NCBI GenBank assembly: GCA_017473615.1
Contig: JAFUKL010000005.1
Location: 1 to 46,668, forward strand
DNA: 46,668 bases
Origin: Muribaculaceae bacterium
GTDB taxonomy: Bacteria > Bacteroidota > Bacteroidia > Bacteroidales > Muribaculaceae
Direction: 5' to 3'
Positions 7,491 to 16,395 of this stretch are shown piece by piece. The notes beneath the pieces are model-generated. The model was not told the DNA's origin. It saw only the letters and a program-made list of their open reading frames with translations, and made no database searches. Every line of letters begins with the position of its first letter. Position 1 is the stretch's first letter. The position numbers and the translations under genes are program-made.

Positions 7491-8762
7491 ATGAAAGTAT
7501 TAATGTTTGGATGGGAATTTCCTCCCAAAATATTAGGTGGTTTGGCAGTAGCATCCTATGGTATAACTAAAGGATTAAGCCTGCAAGGCGACGTAGAAAC
7601 CACATTCTGTCTGCCTAAGCCTACCGGAGACGAAGAAAAGTTCTTGAATATAATCGGAATGAATCAAGTTCCAATCGTATGGAAAGACGCAAGTTATGAT
7701 TACTTGAAGTCCCGTCTTCCCAATTACACTACACCGGAACAATACTACGCATTCCGCAACAACATCTACGCCGACTTTTCATATATGCGCACCAATGACA
7801 TAGGTTGCATGGAATTTGCCGGCGGATATCCGCAAAACCTGCATGAAGAAATAAATAATTATTCCATCATAGCAGGCGTAGTGGCACGTCAACAAGAATT
7901 TGACATAATTCATGCTCACGACTGGTTGACTTATCCGGCAGGTGTACATGCTAAAATGGTAAGCGGCAAACCTTTGTGTATCCATGTGCATGCAACCGAC
8001 TTCGACCGTTCCCGCGGACAAGTGAACCCTACGGTGTATGCAATCGAGAAAAACGGTATGGATTATGCCGACTGCATAATGTGCGTATCCGAGCTTACCC
8101 GTCAAACCGTTATACATCAATATCATCAAGACCCGCGTAAATGCGTGGCAATGCACAATGCCGTATACCCATTGTCTCAAGAATTGCTTGACATACCGCG
8201 TGTGGAACACCCGAAAGAAAAAATCGTAACATTCTTAGGTCGTATCACCATGCAAAAGGGCCCTGAATATTTCGTTGAGGCTGCCGCACTTGTTCTGAAA
8301 CGCACTCACAACATTCGTTTTGTCATGGCAGGTTCCGGCGACAAATTAGAAGAAATGATTCATTTAGCGGCAGAAAGAGGTATTGCCGACCGTTTCCATT
8401 TCCCCGGATTCCAACGTGGCAAACAAGTATATGAGGCATATAAGAACAGCGATGTATTTGTTATGCCTTCGGTATCAGAGCCTTTTGGAATAGCTCCGTT
8501 GGAAGCAATGCAATGCGGTACACCGTCTATTATATCCAAGCAGTCTGGATGCGGTGAAATACTCACCAACGTAATCAAGGTTGACTACTGGGACATAAAC
8601 TCTATGGCTGACGCCATTTATTCTATCTGTACCAACCAGTCTCTTTTCAAATACTTGCAAGAAGAAGGTATCAAAGAAGTGGCAGGTATCACTTGGGAAA
8701 AGGTAGGATTGAAACACCGCGCCATTTATGACGAATTAATAAGAAATAACCGGAAACAATAA
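7491..8762 (+). CDS. GT4-family glycosyltransferase, probable alpha-glucan (glycogen) synthase
   Basis: The 423-residue GT-B protein begins MKVLMFGWEFPPKILGGLAVASYG; the GG pair in such a loop binds the sugar nucleotide phosphates in GT4/GT5 synthases. HAHDWLTYPAG (about residues 140-150) and HVHATDFDRSRG follow. The C-terminal lobe has FLGRITMQKGPEYF and the E-x7-E motif SEPFGIAPLE (Glu330 and Glu338), typical of retaining transferases. Position between a debranching enzyme and a GH57 enzyme argues for synthesis of an alpha-1,4-glucan from ADP- or UDP-glucose in the cytoplasm. The donor cannot be read from the sequence. The preceding perfect AGGAGG suggests a special translational input. Confidence 0.85.
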   Translation: MKVLMFGWEFPPKILGGLAVASYGITKGLSLQGDVETTFCLPKPTGDEEKFLNIIGMNQVPIVWKDASYDYLKSRLPNYTTPEQYYAFRNNIYADFSYMRTNDIGCMEFAGGYPQNLHEEINNYSIIAGVVARQQEFDIIHAHDWLTYPAGVHAKMVSGKPLCIHVHATDFDRSRGQVNPTVYAIEKNGMDYADCIMCVSELTRQTVIHQYHQDPRKCVAMHNAVYPLSQELLDIPRVEHPKEKIVTFLGRITMQKGPEYFVEAAALVLKRTHNIRFVMAGSGDKLEEMIHLAAERGIADRFHFPGFQRGKQVYEAYKNSDVFVMPSVSEPFGIAPLEAMQCGTPSIISKQSGCGEILTNVIKVDYWDINSMADAIYSICTNQSLFKYLQEEGIKEVAGITWEKVGLKHRAIYDELIRNNRKQ

Positions 8763-8775
8763 AAATTTAACAGAT

Positions 8776-10233
8776 ATGAAAACTATTTGTCTATATTTCG
8801 AGATACACCAAATTATACATCTAAAACGCTATCGTTGCTTTGACATAGGGCGTGACCACTATTATTACGATGACTATGAAAATGAGCGCAGCATCAATGA
8901 AATAGCGGAAAACTCTTATATTCCGGCATTGAACACGCTTATTGAAATGGCTAAGAACAATAACGGAAATTTCAAAGTGGCATTGTCTCTTTCCGGCGTA
9001 GGTTTAGAACAATTGGAAATACATGCTCCTGCAGTAATTGAACTGCTACACCAATTGAACGACACCGGTTGTTGCGAATTTTTATGTGAGCCATATTCTC
9101 ACGGTTTGTCATCGCTTGCCAACGAAGAATGTTTCCGTGAAGACGTTGAACGCATGAAAGTAAAAATTAAGCAGATGTTTGGTAAAACGCCCAAAGTATT
9201 CCGTAACTCAAGCTTGATTTATTCCAATGAAATAGGCGGAATGGTGGCTGACATGGGATTCAAGGGTATGCTTACAGAAGGAGCTAAGCATGTTCTTGGT
9301 TGGAAAAGCCCACACTACCTATATCACTGCGCTAACAACCCCAACTTGAAACTGCTTTTACGAGATTTCAAATTATCAGATGATATTAGTCTTCGTTTCT
9401 CCGACTCTGATTGGTCTGAATATCCGCTATTTGCCGATAAATACATCGGTTGGATAGCCGACCTGCCGGAAGAAGAACAAGTAATAAACATCTTTATGGA
9501 ACTTTCGTCATTAGGAATGGCACAACCGCTGTCATCCAATATTCTTGAGTTCTTGAAGGCTCTACCGCAATGTGCAAGGGACAAAGGTATTATTTTCTCA
9601 ACACCAAGCGAGATTATCAGCAAATTGAAATCAGTAGATCAAGTGGATGTCCCTTATCCAATGTCATGGGTAGACGAAGAAAGAGACATCAGTTGCTGGT
9701 TGGGTAACGTCATGCAACGCGAAGCATTCGACAAACTTTACAGTGTGGCAGAACGCGTTCACCTATGTACCGATCGTCGCATCAAGCAAGACTGGAGCTA
9801 TATGCAGGCAAGCAACAACTTCCGTTTCATGACTACCAAGAATACCGGTATCGCTGTTGAACGAGGTATATATGACTCACCATTTGATGCTTTCACCAAT
9901 TATATGAATATTTTGGGCGATTTCATAAGCCGCGTAAATTCTCTATATCCTGTAGATATGGACAATGAAGAGCTTAACTCATTACTAACAACGATAAAGA
10001 ATCAAGGTGAGGAAATTGTCGTACTAAACAAAGAAGTTGAAAAGCTACAAGCCAAATTGGCTAAGGCTGAGGCAAAAGATGAAAAAAAATCGGTAAAACA
10101 GACGGTTGCAGCAAAAGAATCGTCAAAAACAACGGCAAAGAAAGCTGTAGAAACCGCAACAAAGAAAGCGAAGTCTACAACTAAAACTGCAAGCAAAACC
10201 GAAAAAACTACGAAAAAGAAATCAGCAAAATAA
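8776..10233 (+). CDS. GH57 alpha-amylase-like protein with a lysine-rich C-terminal tail
   Basis: Residues 1-400 match the GH57 family: an opening strand with EIHQIIHL (residues 9-16), CEPYSHGLSSL (104-114), TEGAKHVLGWKSP (167-179) and LLLRDFKLSDDISLRFS (193-209). Glu168 and the Asp pair 202-203 are the likely nucleophile and acid/base. The enzyme should hydrolyse or transfer alpha-1,4-glucan in the cytoplasm, as no signal peptide is present. Residues about 408-436 form a coiled coil. Residues 437-485 are low complexity, with 17 lysines in 49 residues, no aspartate and two glutamates; this resembles the tail of histone H1 and is not part of the catalytic fold. It is the last gene of the alpha-glucan operon. 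Confidence 0.9.
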   Translation: MKTICLYFEIHQIIHLKRYRCFDIGRDHYYYDDYENERSINEIAENSYIPALNTLIEMAKNNNGNFKVALSLSGVGLEQLEIHAPAVIELLHQLNDTGCCEFLCEPYSHGLSSLANEECFREDVERMKVKIKQMFGKTPKVFRNSSLIYSNEIGGMVADMGFKGMLTEGAKHVLGWKSPHYLYHCANNPNLKLLLRDFKLSDDISLRFSDSDWSEYPLFADKYIGWIADLPEEEQVINIFMELSSLGMAQPLSSNILEFLKALPQCARDKGIIFSTPSEIISKLKSVDQVDVPYPMSWVDEERDISCWLGNVMQREAFDKLYSVAERVHLCTDRRIKQDWSYMQASNNFRFMTTKNTGIAVERGIYDSPFDAFTNYMNILGDFISRVNSLYPVDMDNEELNSLLTTIKNQGEEIVVLNKEVEKLQAKLAKAEAKDEKKSVKQTVAAKESSKTTAKKAVETATKKAKSTTKTASKTEKTTKKKSAK

Positions 10234-10266
10234 AGCGATAGTCTCATTTCACTAATTTATAACAAT

Positions 10267-10308
10267 AAGGAGATGTACCGTAACATGGCACATCTCCTTA
10301 TTATTTTT
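10267..10308 (+). terminator. Intrinsic terminator of the alpha-glucan operon
   Basis: AAGGAGATGT (10267-10276) pairs perfectly with ACATCTCCTT (10290-10299), followed by ATTATTTTT. Confidence 0.85.
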
Positions 10309-10372
10309 CTCATTGCATTATAAGAAGTTGCAAATATTTATATCCAGAATTAGCACCTATATACAGCTACAA

Positions 10373-11407
10373 TCATTTTCTACTGAAATTAAAGCATTTG
10401 TATGGCACTGCACCCAAATCCATCTTATACTTTTCTAATCCCCTTGACAAGTCAAGTGATTCAACATCGGTATTTTCAGTTAAAAATTTTATAACTTCAC
10501 ATAGCATAAGATAACCCGGAGAATAGAATTTAAATCTTTCATCTATAGCTAATCTTGGAACTACCACTGACTTACCATCATAAGATGAAAAGGCTCCCAT
10601 ATAAGCTGCTAAAGTACCATTTATTTGTAATGCAACCAAAATAGCATTACTATCACTATACAATGAAGTCGAGTCAAATTTTATATACTTGTAACGTAAA
10701 CCGCGCATAATCCTTTTGATTCTTACACCTTTATTATGATACTTTGTCAATTGGCGATTTACATACATATCTAAACATTTACGGTATATTTTACGAGAAA
10801 TTGGCGTAAGTTTCGAGTCAAAAGCTTTCTCATTACCCATTATAATCACATTGAAATCACATTGGTCACGTTTCATGCGATTATATGCAGTTCTTATATT
10901 CTGCCTTACAGACGAAGACAAATTACTAAACCACATATTATAATCATCTGCAATCTTTATATCACAACTATCTTTTTGCTCTACCGATAAATTACGTTCT
11001 TTAAGACAGGCTGCCAAGACACTCTCCTCCGGAACACGATGTAAATAAAATTTTTCACCGAGGCCATTTAGTATCAAATTGCAACAAGTAACACATTCCT
11101 GCCAGCTCAAATCGCATTTATATAGAAAATCGGCTTTACCGCAGCCTCGTATATCTCCAAGCATTCTATACTTCTTAGAAAATATATTGTAGACTAATGG
11201 GGCAATAGCCAAAATAGCACCATTTGTATCTTCAACACACTTAATTACAGGTACAATACCGCGAAATATGCTTAACAAGCGCCTATGATTAAAGACATTT
11301 TTCAAATAGCCATAATACATAAATGGTGATACACCATCCTGCTGTTCAAATGTCAGCCAAGCCTCTTTCAATCGAGATGTAATATTATAATAACTTGTTA
11401 TAACCAT
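10373..11407 (-). CDS. GNAT-superfamily acetyltransferase, BioF2/FemAB-like
   Basis: The 344-residue protein has two GNAT-like halves, as in the BioF2-like group (PF13480). The C-terminal half shows NAILVALQINGTLAAYMGAF, PGYLMLCEVIKFL and the closing motif SLDLSRGLEKYKMDLG, where the family usually has DLxRGxExYKxxLG. Members transfer an acyl group to an amine, often on cell-surface polysaccharide or peptidoglycan precursors; the substrate here is unknown. It stands alone on the minus strand, behind the terminator of the OmpA gene, and has its own candidate promoter. There is no signal peptide, so it acts in the cytoplasm. Confidence 0.8.
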   Translation of the reverse strand: MVITSYYNITSRLKEAWLTFEQQDGVSPFMYYGYLKNVFNHRRLLSIFRGIVPVIKCVEDTNGAILAIAPLVYNIFSKKYRMLGDIRGCGKADFLYKCDLSWQECVTCCNLILNGLGEKFYLHRVPEESVLAACLKERNLSVEQKDSCDIKIADDYNMWFSNLSSSVRQNIRTAYNRMKRDQCDFNVIIMGNEKAFDSKLTPISRKIYRKCLDMYVNRQLTKYHNKGVRIKRIMRGLRYKYIKFDSTSLYSDSNAILVALQINGTLAAYMGAFSSYDGKSVVVPRLAIDERFKFYSPGYLMLCEVIKFLTENTDVESLDLSRGLEKYKMDLGAVPYKCFNFSRK

Positions 11408-11412
11408 TCACT

Positions 11413-11442
11413 CAATCATATCTTATAAATCAACCCATACAA
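11413..11442 (-). promoter_or_regulatory. Candidate promoter of the acetyltransferase gene, near-leaderless
   Basis: On the minus strand TTG (11440-11442) is followed after 19 bases by TATGATTG (11413-11420), one mismatch from TAnnTTTG. The element ends 5 bases before the start codon, so the mRNA would be leaderless or nearly so. Confidence 0.4.
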
Positions 11443-11447
11443 TACCT

Positions 11448-11480
11448 AAAAAAGAAGTCATCCTTGACAGGATGACTTCT
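11448..11480 (-). terminator. Intrinsic terminator of the OmpA-family gene
   Basis: AGAAGTCATCCT (11453-11464) and AGGATGACTTCT (11469-11480) form a perfect 12-bp stem with a TGAC/GTCA loop. On the minus strand it is followed by a run of six T (11448-11453). Confidence 0.92.
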
Positions 11481-11500
11481 ATATCATATATTCCTAGTGA

Positions 11501-12682
11501 TTATTCAGCAACTGTGATAGTAACTGCACGGTCAAGAGAAGCACTCTTTTCACCATATTCAGTCAAGTTATTATCATTTGTAGTTGTTTCAAGACGATCA
11601 GCAGCAACACCTGTTCTTACAATCATCTTCTTTACTGAAGCAGCACGCTTAGCACGAAGTTTCTTATTGAAAGCAGCAGTACCTGTATAGTTATCAGCCC
11701 ATCCTGTTAAAACATACTTTTCTTCAGTGTTCTTCATTGCATTAGCTACAGCCTTAACAACCTTAGCTTGAACGCTGTTTACACTTGCAGAACCTATAGG
11801 GAAGTAAACAGTTGCAATAGGAGCAGCAGGAGCTTCTTCAACAACTGCAGTTTGCTTGCTGTTCAAGCAGTCGCGTAGTTGTTGTTCCAAAGATGCAATT
11901 TTAGCATCAGCTTGTTGCAAACGAGCAACCAATGCATCACCTTCAGCATCTGTGTACTTGTATGTCGGACATACAGGAACGATAGGTGCAGACCAACCTG
12001 ATTTACCAAACTTATAAGCAGCACCAATCAAAAGATCTGTCTTATATGAGAAGTTTTGCTTTTCTATGTTCATTTGGTTTGCGCTGAAACGTAGGTCAAC
12101 AAGAAGATCAACTTTCTTTGACACAGCAAATGAGTTTAACAAACCAAGACGGAAACCAAGATATGAACCATCTTGAATGTCAAAATCCACGCTACCATCC
12201 TTAGATGCAGGAATGTTTACATGAAGTCCTGCATAAAGAGAACCGTTGTAAAGACGATCTGCTTTGTAACCACACCACCAGTTAGTAAGGTTCAACAATG
12301 CATCACCTGATACACCTACGTTGAAAGCTAATTGATGAGGATAGTTTGCATCACAGCCTGTACCATCAGTTAAAAGAGGATTTGCAGTAGCACCCTTTGT
12401 ACGAGTTCCGAAAATACCTCCTCTCAAACCAACAACCGGAGAGAACCACTTACCAATATGAATTTCAAAAGAAGGCTGGATTCTCTTCAAAAGATCTTCC
12501 TTTGTATCTTTCGGAGTAAGCAATAGGTTTCCACCTGCTTCTACTGAAATGAACCAATTGTCCTTAAATTCATTTAGAAGATAGCCTTGAGACGGATCTT
12601 CCTTTGTAGTAACTTCTTGAGCATTTACTGAAGGAGCTACGAACAATGCGCATAAAAATGCTAAAATTGTAATCTTTTTCAT
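11501..12682 (-). CDS. OmpA-family outer membrane porin
   Basis: The 393-residue protein starts with a clear signal peptide (residues 1-21, ending VNAQ). Residues about 35-240 carry alternating aromatic strands of an outer-membrane beta-barrel (SFEIHIGKWFSPVVGLRGG, DLLIGAAYKFG). A coiled-coil linker (ALVARLQQADAKIASLEQQLRDC) follows. The C-terminal OmpA domain (about 288-393), with VYFPIGSASVNSVQ, TGWADNYTG and NKKLRAKRAASVKKMI, binds peptidoglycan. It is likely an abundant porin-like anchor between outer membrane and cell wall. It has its own promoter and a strong terminator, as expected for a highly expressed single gene. Confidence 0.92.
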   Translation of the reverse strand: MKKITILAFLCALFVAPSVNAQEVTTKEDPSQGYLLNEFKDNWFISVEAGGNLLLTPKDTKEDLLKRIQPSFEIHIGKWFSPVVGLRGGIFGTRTKGATANPLLTDGTGCDANYPHQLAFNVGVSGDALLNLTNWWCGYKADRLYNGSLYAGLHVNIPASKDGSVDFDIQDGSYLGFRLGLLNSFAVSKKVDLLVDLRFSANQMNIEKQNFSYKTDLLIGAAYKFGKSGWSAPIVPVCPTYKYTDAEGDALVARLQQADAKIASLEQQLRDCLNSKQTAVVEEAPAAPIATVYFPIGSASVNSVQAKVVKAVANAMKNTEEKYVLTGWADNYTGTAAFNKKLRAKRAASVKKMIVRTGVAADRLETTTNDNNLTEYGEKSASLDRAVTITVAE

Positions 12683-12741
12683 AGACTTTCGTTTTTAATT
12701 ACAGTTATTTAAAATTACTTTATATTCTATCAATAATACTG

Positions 12742-12775
12742 CAAATTTAAATTATTTTTTAAAATTATCACAATA
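12742..12775 (-). promoter_or_regulatory. Promoter of the OmpA-family gene
   Basis: On the minus strand TATTG (TTG at 12771-12773) is followed after 21 bases by TAAATTTG (12742-12749), a perfect TAnnTTTG. The predicted leader is about 55 nt. Confidence 0.65.
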
Positions 12776-12827
12776 AAATGGTTAAAAAATAATCTATGCA
12801 ATATATTTTTTCGTCAAAAACAGCAAT

Positions 12828-14855
12828 TTATCCCAAGAACGCCTTAATATCCTCGGCAATTTGAACCGGTGTAAAGCCGAATTTTTCGTCAAGTACCTTA
12901 TATGGAGCCGATGCACCAAAGCGTTCCAAGCCTTTCACATAGCCATTATTGCCGACAATCGGATACAACGTACAAGGCAATCCTGCCGTAAGTCCAAATA
13001 CGGGTATCTCTACAGGAACGACTTCCTGACGGTACTCGATGGACTGTTCCATGAACAGACCGGTCGACGGAATGGATGCCACATTACATTCTATACCTTG
13101 TTCTTTCAATATAGCTGCCGCATCGGTCAAAGCCGATACTTCAGAGCCGTTTCCAACCAATGTTATTACAGGGTTTTCTGCCTTAATCACAAGATAACCA
13201 CCCTTTTCCATTGCCAAAGCCTCTTGATAACGGTTGCCGCTTGTACTTGGTAAATCCTTAACATCCTGACGGGTAAGAATCAACGCCGTTGGTGATATTT
13301 TGTTTTCCATAGCCATCTTCCACGCAACAATAGTTTCAGCCGAATCAGCCGGACGCAATACAAGCATACTGTTTACACCTTTTGAATTCTTTATATTCTC
13401 AAGCAAACGTATCTGTGCCTCTTGCTCTATAGGCTCATGCGTAGGTCCATCCTCTCCTACTCTGAATGCATCATGCGTCCATATATATTTAACAGGAAGT
13501 TCCTGCAACGCAGCCATTCTTATAGCCGGTTTCATGTAATCAGAGAATACAAAGAATGTAGCACATGCAGCCCACATACCGCCATGCAAAGAAATACCGT
13601 TCATTATAGCAGTCATAGTCAACTCAGCCACACCGGCATGCAAGAAACCTCCGGAAAAGTCATGATGCTTCAAAGCACCCACTTTCTTCAAGAAGGCTTC
13701 CGACTTGTCACTGTTGGCAAGGTCTGCCGATGACACGACCATATTCTTCACTTTTTCTCCAAGAACCGACAACACTGCTGCCGACGCAGTTCGAGTTGCC
13801 GCATTGGGTTTCACTTCAATCGTTTCATAATCGATTTCCGGCAATTTCCCTGCAATAAAGTCTTCCAATTGCTTTGCAGCATCAGGATTAGCCTCAGCCC
13901 ATACTTTTTCCGCAGCATGACGCTCTGCTACGATTGCCGACAATTCTTTCTTACGGTCTTCATAAAGTGCTGCTACTTCATCTGCAATCTTCCACGGATT
14001 ATTCAAGTCACCACCCAAATTAACCACGGTTTTTTCGTAAGATGCACCAGACTTACTCAACGGTTGTCCATGTGTACTGCACTGCCCTTCAAAATTAGCA
14101 TCATCGGCAGTAACACAGCCCAATCCCATAACAGTATTACCTATTATCAATGTCGGACGATCTTTTTCAGCTATAGCTGTATCCAACGCTTCAGCAATTT
14201 CTGTCGCATCATTACCATTTATCTCGATTACGTTCCAGTTCCACGCACGATATTTAGTGGCAACATCCTCGTCACTAACAGCATTTACATCGGTAGACAA
14301 TTGAACGTTATTACTATCATAGAACATTATAAGATTGCTCAAGCCTAAATATCCTGCTATACGCCCTGCACCTGCTGAAATTTCCTCTTGAATACCGCCG
14401 TCAGAGATAAAAGCGTATGTTTTATGTGCAACCACATCTCCAAAACGAGCTACAAGGAAACGTTCTGCAATTGCTGCACCCACAGCCATCACATGACCTT
14501 GTCCCAACGGGCCGGAGGTATTCTCCACTCCTCTTTCAGGACACACTTCCGGATGCCCCGGTGTCACACTGCCCCACTGACGGAATTGCTGAAGTTCTTC
14601 TATGGTGTACTTACCGGTCAAAGCCAATACACTATAAAGCATTGGCGACATGTGTCCCGGATCCAAAAAGAATCGGTCTCTTGCAATCCATAGCGGATTT
14701 TCCGGGTCATAGACCATGTATTTTGAATACAATACATTCACAAAGTCAGCTCCACCCATTGCACCGCCCGGGTGACCGGAGTTAGCCTTTTCAACCATAG
14801 TAGCCGCCAATACTCGGATGTTATCAGCCGCCTTTTTCATCAATTTTACGTCCAT
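12828..14855 (-). CDS. tkt: Transketolase
   Basis: The 675-residue protein has the transketolase order: ANSGHPGGAMGGADF (near residue 25) and PGHMSP, HPEVCPERGVENTSGPLGQG with the conserved HPE (about 100), thiamine-diphosphate site segments IQEEISAG and YDSNNVQLS, HGQPLSKSG, the pyrimidine domain with DSxGEDGPTHEPIEQ-like FRVGEDGPTHEP, and VLRPADSAET. It moves two-carbon units between sugar phosphates in the non-oxidative pentose phosphate pathway, in the cytoplasm, using thiamine diphosphate and Mg. Length is normal. It is monocistronic by its own promoter and lies downstream of the terminator of the MFS gene. Confidence 0.97.
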   Translation of the reverse strand: MDVKLMKKAADNIRVLAATMVEKANSGHPGGAMGGADFVNVLYSKYMVYDPENPLWIARDRFFLDPGHMSPMLYSVLALTGKYTIEELQQFRQWGSVTPGHPEVCPERGVENTSGPLGQGHVMAVGAAIAERFLVARFGDVVAHKTYAFISDGGIQEEISAGAGRIAGYLGLSNLIMFYDSNNVQLSTDVNAVSDEDVATKYRAWNWNVIEINGNDATEIAEALDTAIAEKDRPTLIIGNTVMGLGCVTADDANFEGQCSTHGQPLSKSGASYEKTVVNLGGDLNNPWKIADEVAALYEDRKKELSAIVAERHAAEKVWAEANPDAAKQLEDFIAGKLPEIDYETIEVKPNAATRTASAAVLSVLGEKVKNMVVSSADLANSDKSEAFLKKVGALKHHDFSGGFLHAGVAELTMTAIMNGISLHGGMWAACATFFVFSDYMKPAIRMAALQELPVKYIWTHDAFRVGEDGPTHEPIEQEAQIRLLENIKNSKGVNSMLVLRPADSAETIVAWKMAMENKISPTALILTRQDVKDLPSTSGNRYQEALAMEKGGYLVIKAENPVITLVGNGSEVSALTDAAAILKEQGIECNVASIPSTGLFMEQSIEYRQEVVPVEIPVFGLTAGLPCTLYPIVGNNGYVKGLERFGASAPYKVLDEKFGFTPVQIAEDIKAFLG

Positions 14856-14894
14856 AATATATATGTAAGAATATACGTTTTTACATTTATTGAG

Positions 14895-14925
14895 CGAAGA
14901 TACAAAAAATGTTTCTTATTATCAA
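14895..14925 (-). promoter_or_regulatory. Promoter of transketolase
   Basis: On the minus strand TTG (14923-14925), 20 bases, then TATCTTCG (14895-14902), one mismatch from TAnnTTTG. The start codon follows about 40 bases later. Confidence 0.65.
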
Positions 14926-14934
14926 TATTTATAT

Positions 14935-14984
14935 AAAAAACACCTGCCATAAATCTTTGATTTATTCAAAAACTTACGGCAGGT
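14935..14984 (-). terminator. Intrinsic terminator of the sugar MFS gene
   Basis: ACCTGCC and GGCAGGT (14942-14948 and 14978-14984) form the base of a long hairpin whose arms continue with A/T pairs. On the minus strand a run of six T follows at 14935-14940. Confidence 0.85.
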
Positions 14985-15022
14985 CCAAGTTATTATGCAA
15001 CTTTTATCGCATCTTTTCTCTT

Positions 15023-16333
15023 TTATTTAACAGGAATATCCTTATTTACATTCTTGCTGCCTATTAAAGCATAATATAACAGATAAAGCAAACCGGCTAC
15101 AACTACCCAGTAGCTGACTTGATAACCAATACCATCCTGCATATCAACAACAGCGTTCTGTACCAATGGAAGAACACCGCCGCCACAAACCAATGCCATA
15201 AAGATACCGGAAGCCTTTTCGGTATATTTGCCAAGTCCTTCAACCGCTAAATTAAAGATACCGCCCCACATGACAGATGTACACAATCCTACAAGGACAA
15301 GCAGCATAGCATTCACCGGAACATTGACAAGACCGAATAGCCCGTCGGGACTGTTCTTAAACACCGGCATATTAACCATTGCCGACGTATCGGCAAGAAT
15401 AGCACCTATCACCAACGCTAATCCAATCACAGATGCAATAGTAAGCATAGCTTTAGCCGAAACTTTGCTACCCACAGCCGCACCAAGTAAACGTCCCACC
15501 AACATCAACAACCAATATGTAGCTGTTACCGAAGCTGCCACAGCCTCTGCCCCGGAAGACAATCCAAGTACATTCAAGTTCGGATTCTGCAACCATTTAT
15601 TCAGCACATTAGGAACACCGACTTCAACACCTACATATATAAATATGGCAATAGCTCCTAAAATAAAATGTCGGAATGACATAGGTCCATACTTGGAATA
15701 CGTATCTTTCGAAATAGTCTTGTTGTTATCTTTTTCAGGTATTGTTGACCAAGATATAACCACAAATGCAAACGCAAAAATAGCCAATGCTGCATACATT
15801 AACGGAAACACATCACTAATCTGAGCTTTTGCTATCGACGGAATCAATACACCGGTGAGGATTATAACAAGAGTTCCTGCCAATGAATTGAACGAACCTC
15901 CGAGCTGAATCAACTGATTGCCCTTGTTTCCACCACCGCCAAGACTGTTCAACATAGGATTGACAACAGTATTAAGCAAGCACATGGAGAAACCTGCGAC
16001 AAATGCTCCGAGCAAATATACACCGAAACTCTCTGCCACACCCGATAATGTCTGAATACCGACACCCACAAAGCCCACAGTTATAGCAATAAGAGCTGTT
16101 TTCTTATATCCCATTTTCTGCAAGAGATTTCCGGCAGGATACCCCATTAACGCATACGCAATAAAATTGGCAAAAACGCCTAACGTACCCTGCCAATTAG
16201 GTATACTGAATTGATTTTTCAATATGTCACCCATAGGCGAAGCCAAATTAGTGACAAAAGAAATCATCGCAAACAAGAAGAACATCGCCACTATCGCAAC
16301 GATATTTCCATTTGATTTAGTTTTTGTTGTCAT
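15023..16333 (-). CDS. Sugar MFS transporter, FucP-like
   Basis: The 436-residue protein has about 12 membrane segments. It belongs to the fucose/glucose-galactose branch of the major facilitator superfamily: FLFAMISFVTNLASPMGDILK in segment 1, YPAGNLLQKMGYKK in the first cytoplasmic loop, and the family-typical NPMLNSLGGGGNKGNQLIQLGGSFNS stretch around residues 125-150. It should import a monosaccharide with protons across the inner membrane; the sugar cannot be told from sequence. It follows yggS by 62 bases on the same strand and may be read from the same transcript. Its position next to transketolase is on a separate transcription unit, so it gives no firm pathway link. Confidence 0.85.
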   Translation of the reverse strand: MTTKTKSNGNIVAIVAMFFLFAMISFVTNLASPMGDILKNQFSIPNWQGTLGVFANFIAYALMGYPAGNLLQKMGYKKTALIAITVGFVGVGIQTLSGVAESFGVYLLGAFVAGFSMCLLNTVVNPMLNSLGGGGNKGNQLIQLGGSFNSLAGTLVIILTGVLIPSIAKAQISDVFPLMYAALAIFAFAFVVISWSTIPEKDNNKTISKDTYSKYGPMSFRHFILGAIAIFIYVGVEVGVPNVLNKWLQNPNLNVLGLSSGAEAVAASVTATYWLLMLVGRLLGAAVGSKVSAKAMLTIASVIGLALVIGAILADTSAMVNMPVFKNSPDGLFGLVNVPVNAMLLVLVGLCTSVMWGGIFNLAVEGLGKYTEKASGIFMALVCGGGVLPLVQNAVVDMQDGIGYQVSYWVVVAGLLYLLYYALIGSKNVNKDIPVK

Positions 16334-16395
16334 TTTAGTTATTGTTTATAGTTTATGTATTATTTCATTATCAAAACAATCGTTTTTCCGGTCTC

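Noticed and set aside
15228-15824. 198-codon open frame opposite the MFS transporter
   Set aside because: It lies wholly inside a well-supported transporter gene on the other strand, with a low-complexity Ala/Thr/Ile/Pro composition that mirrors transmembrane codons.
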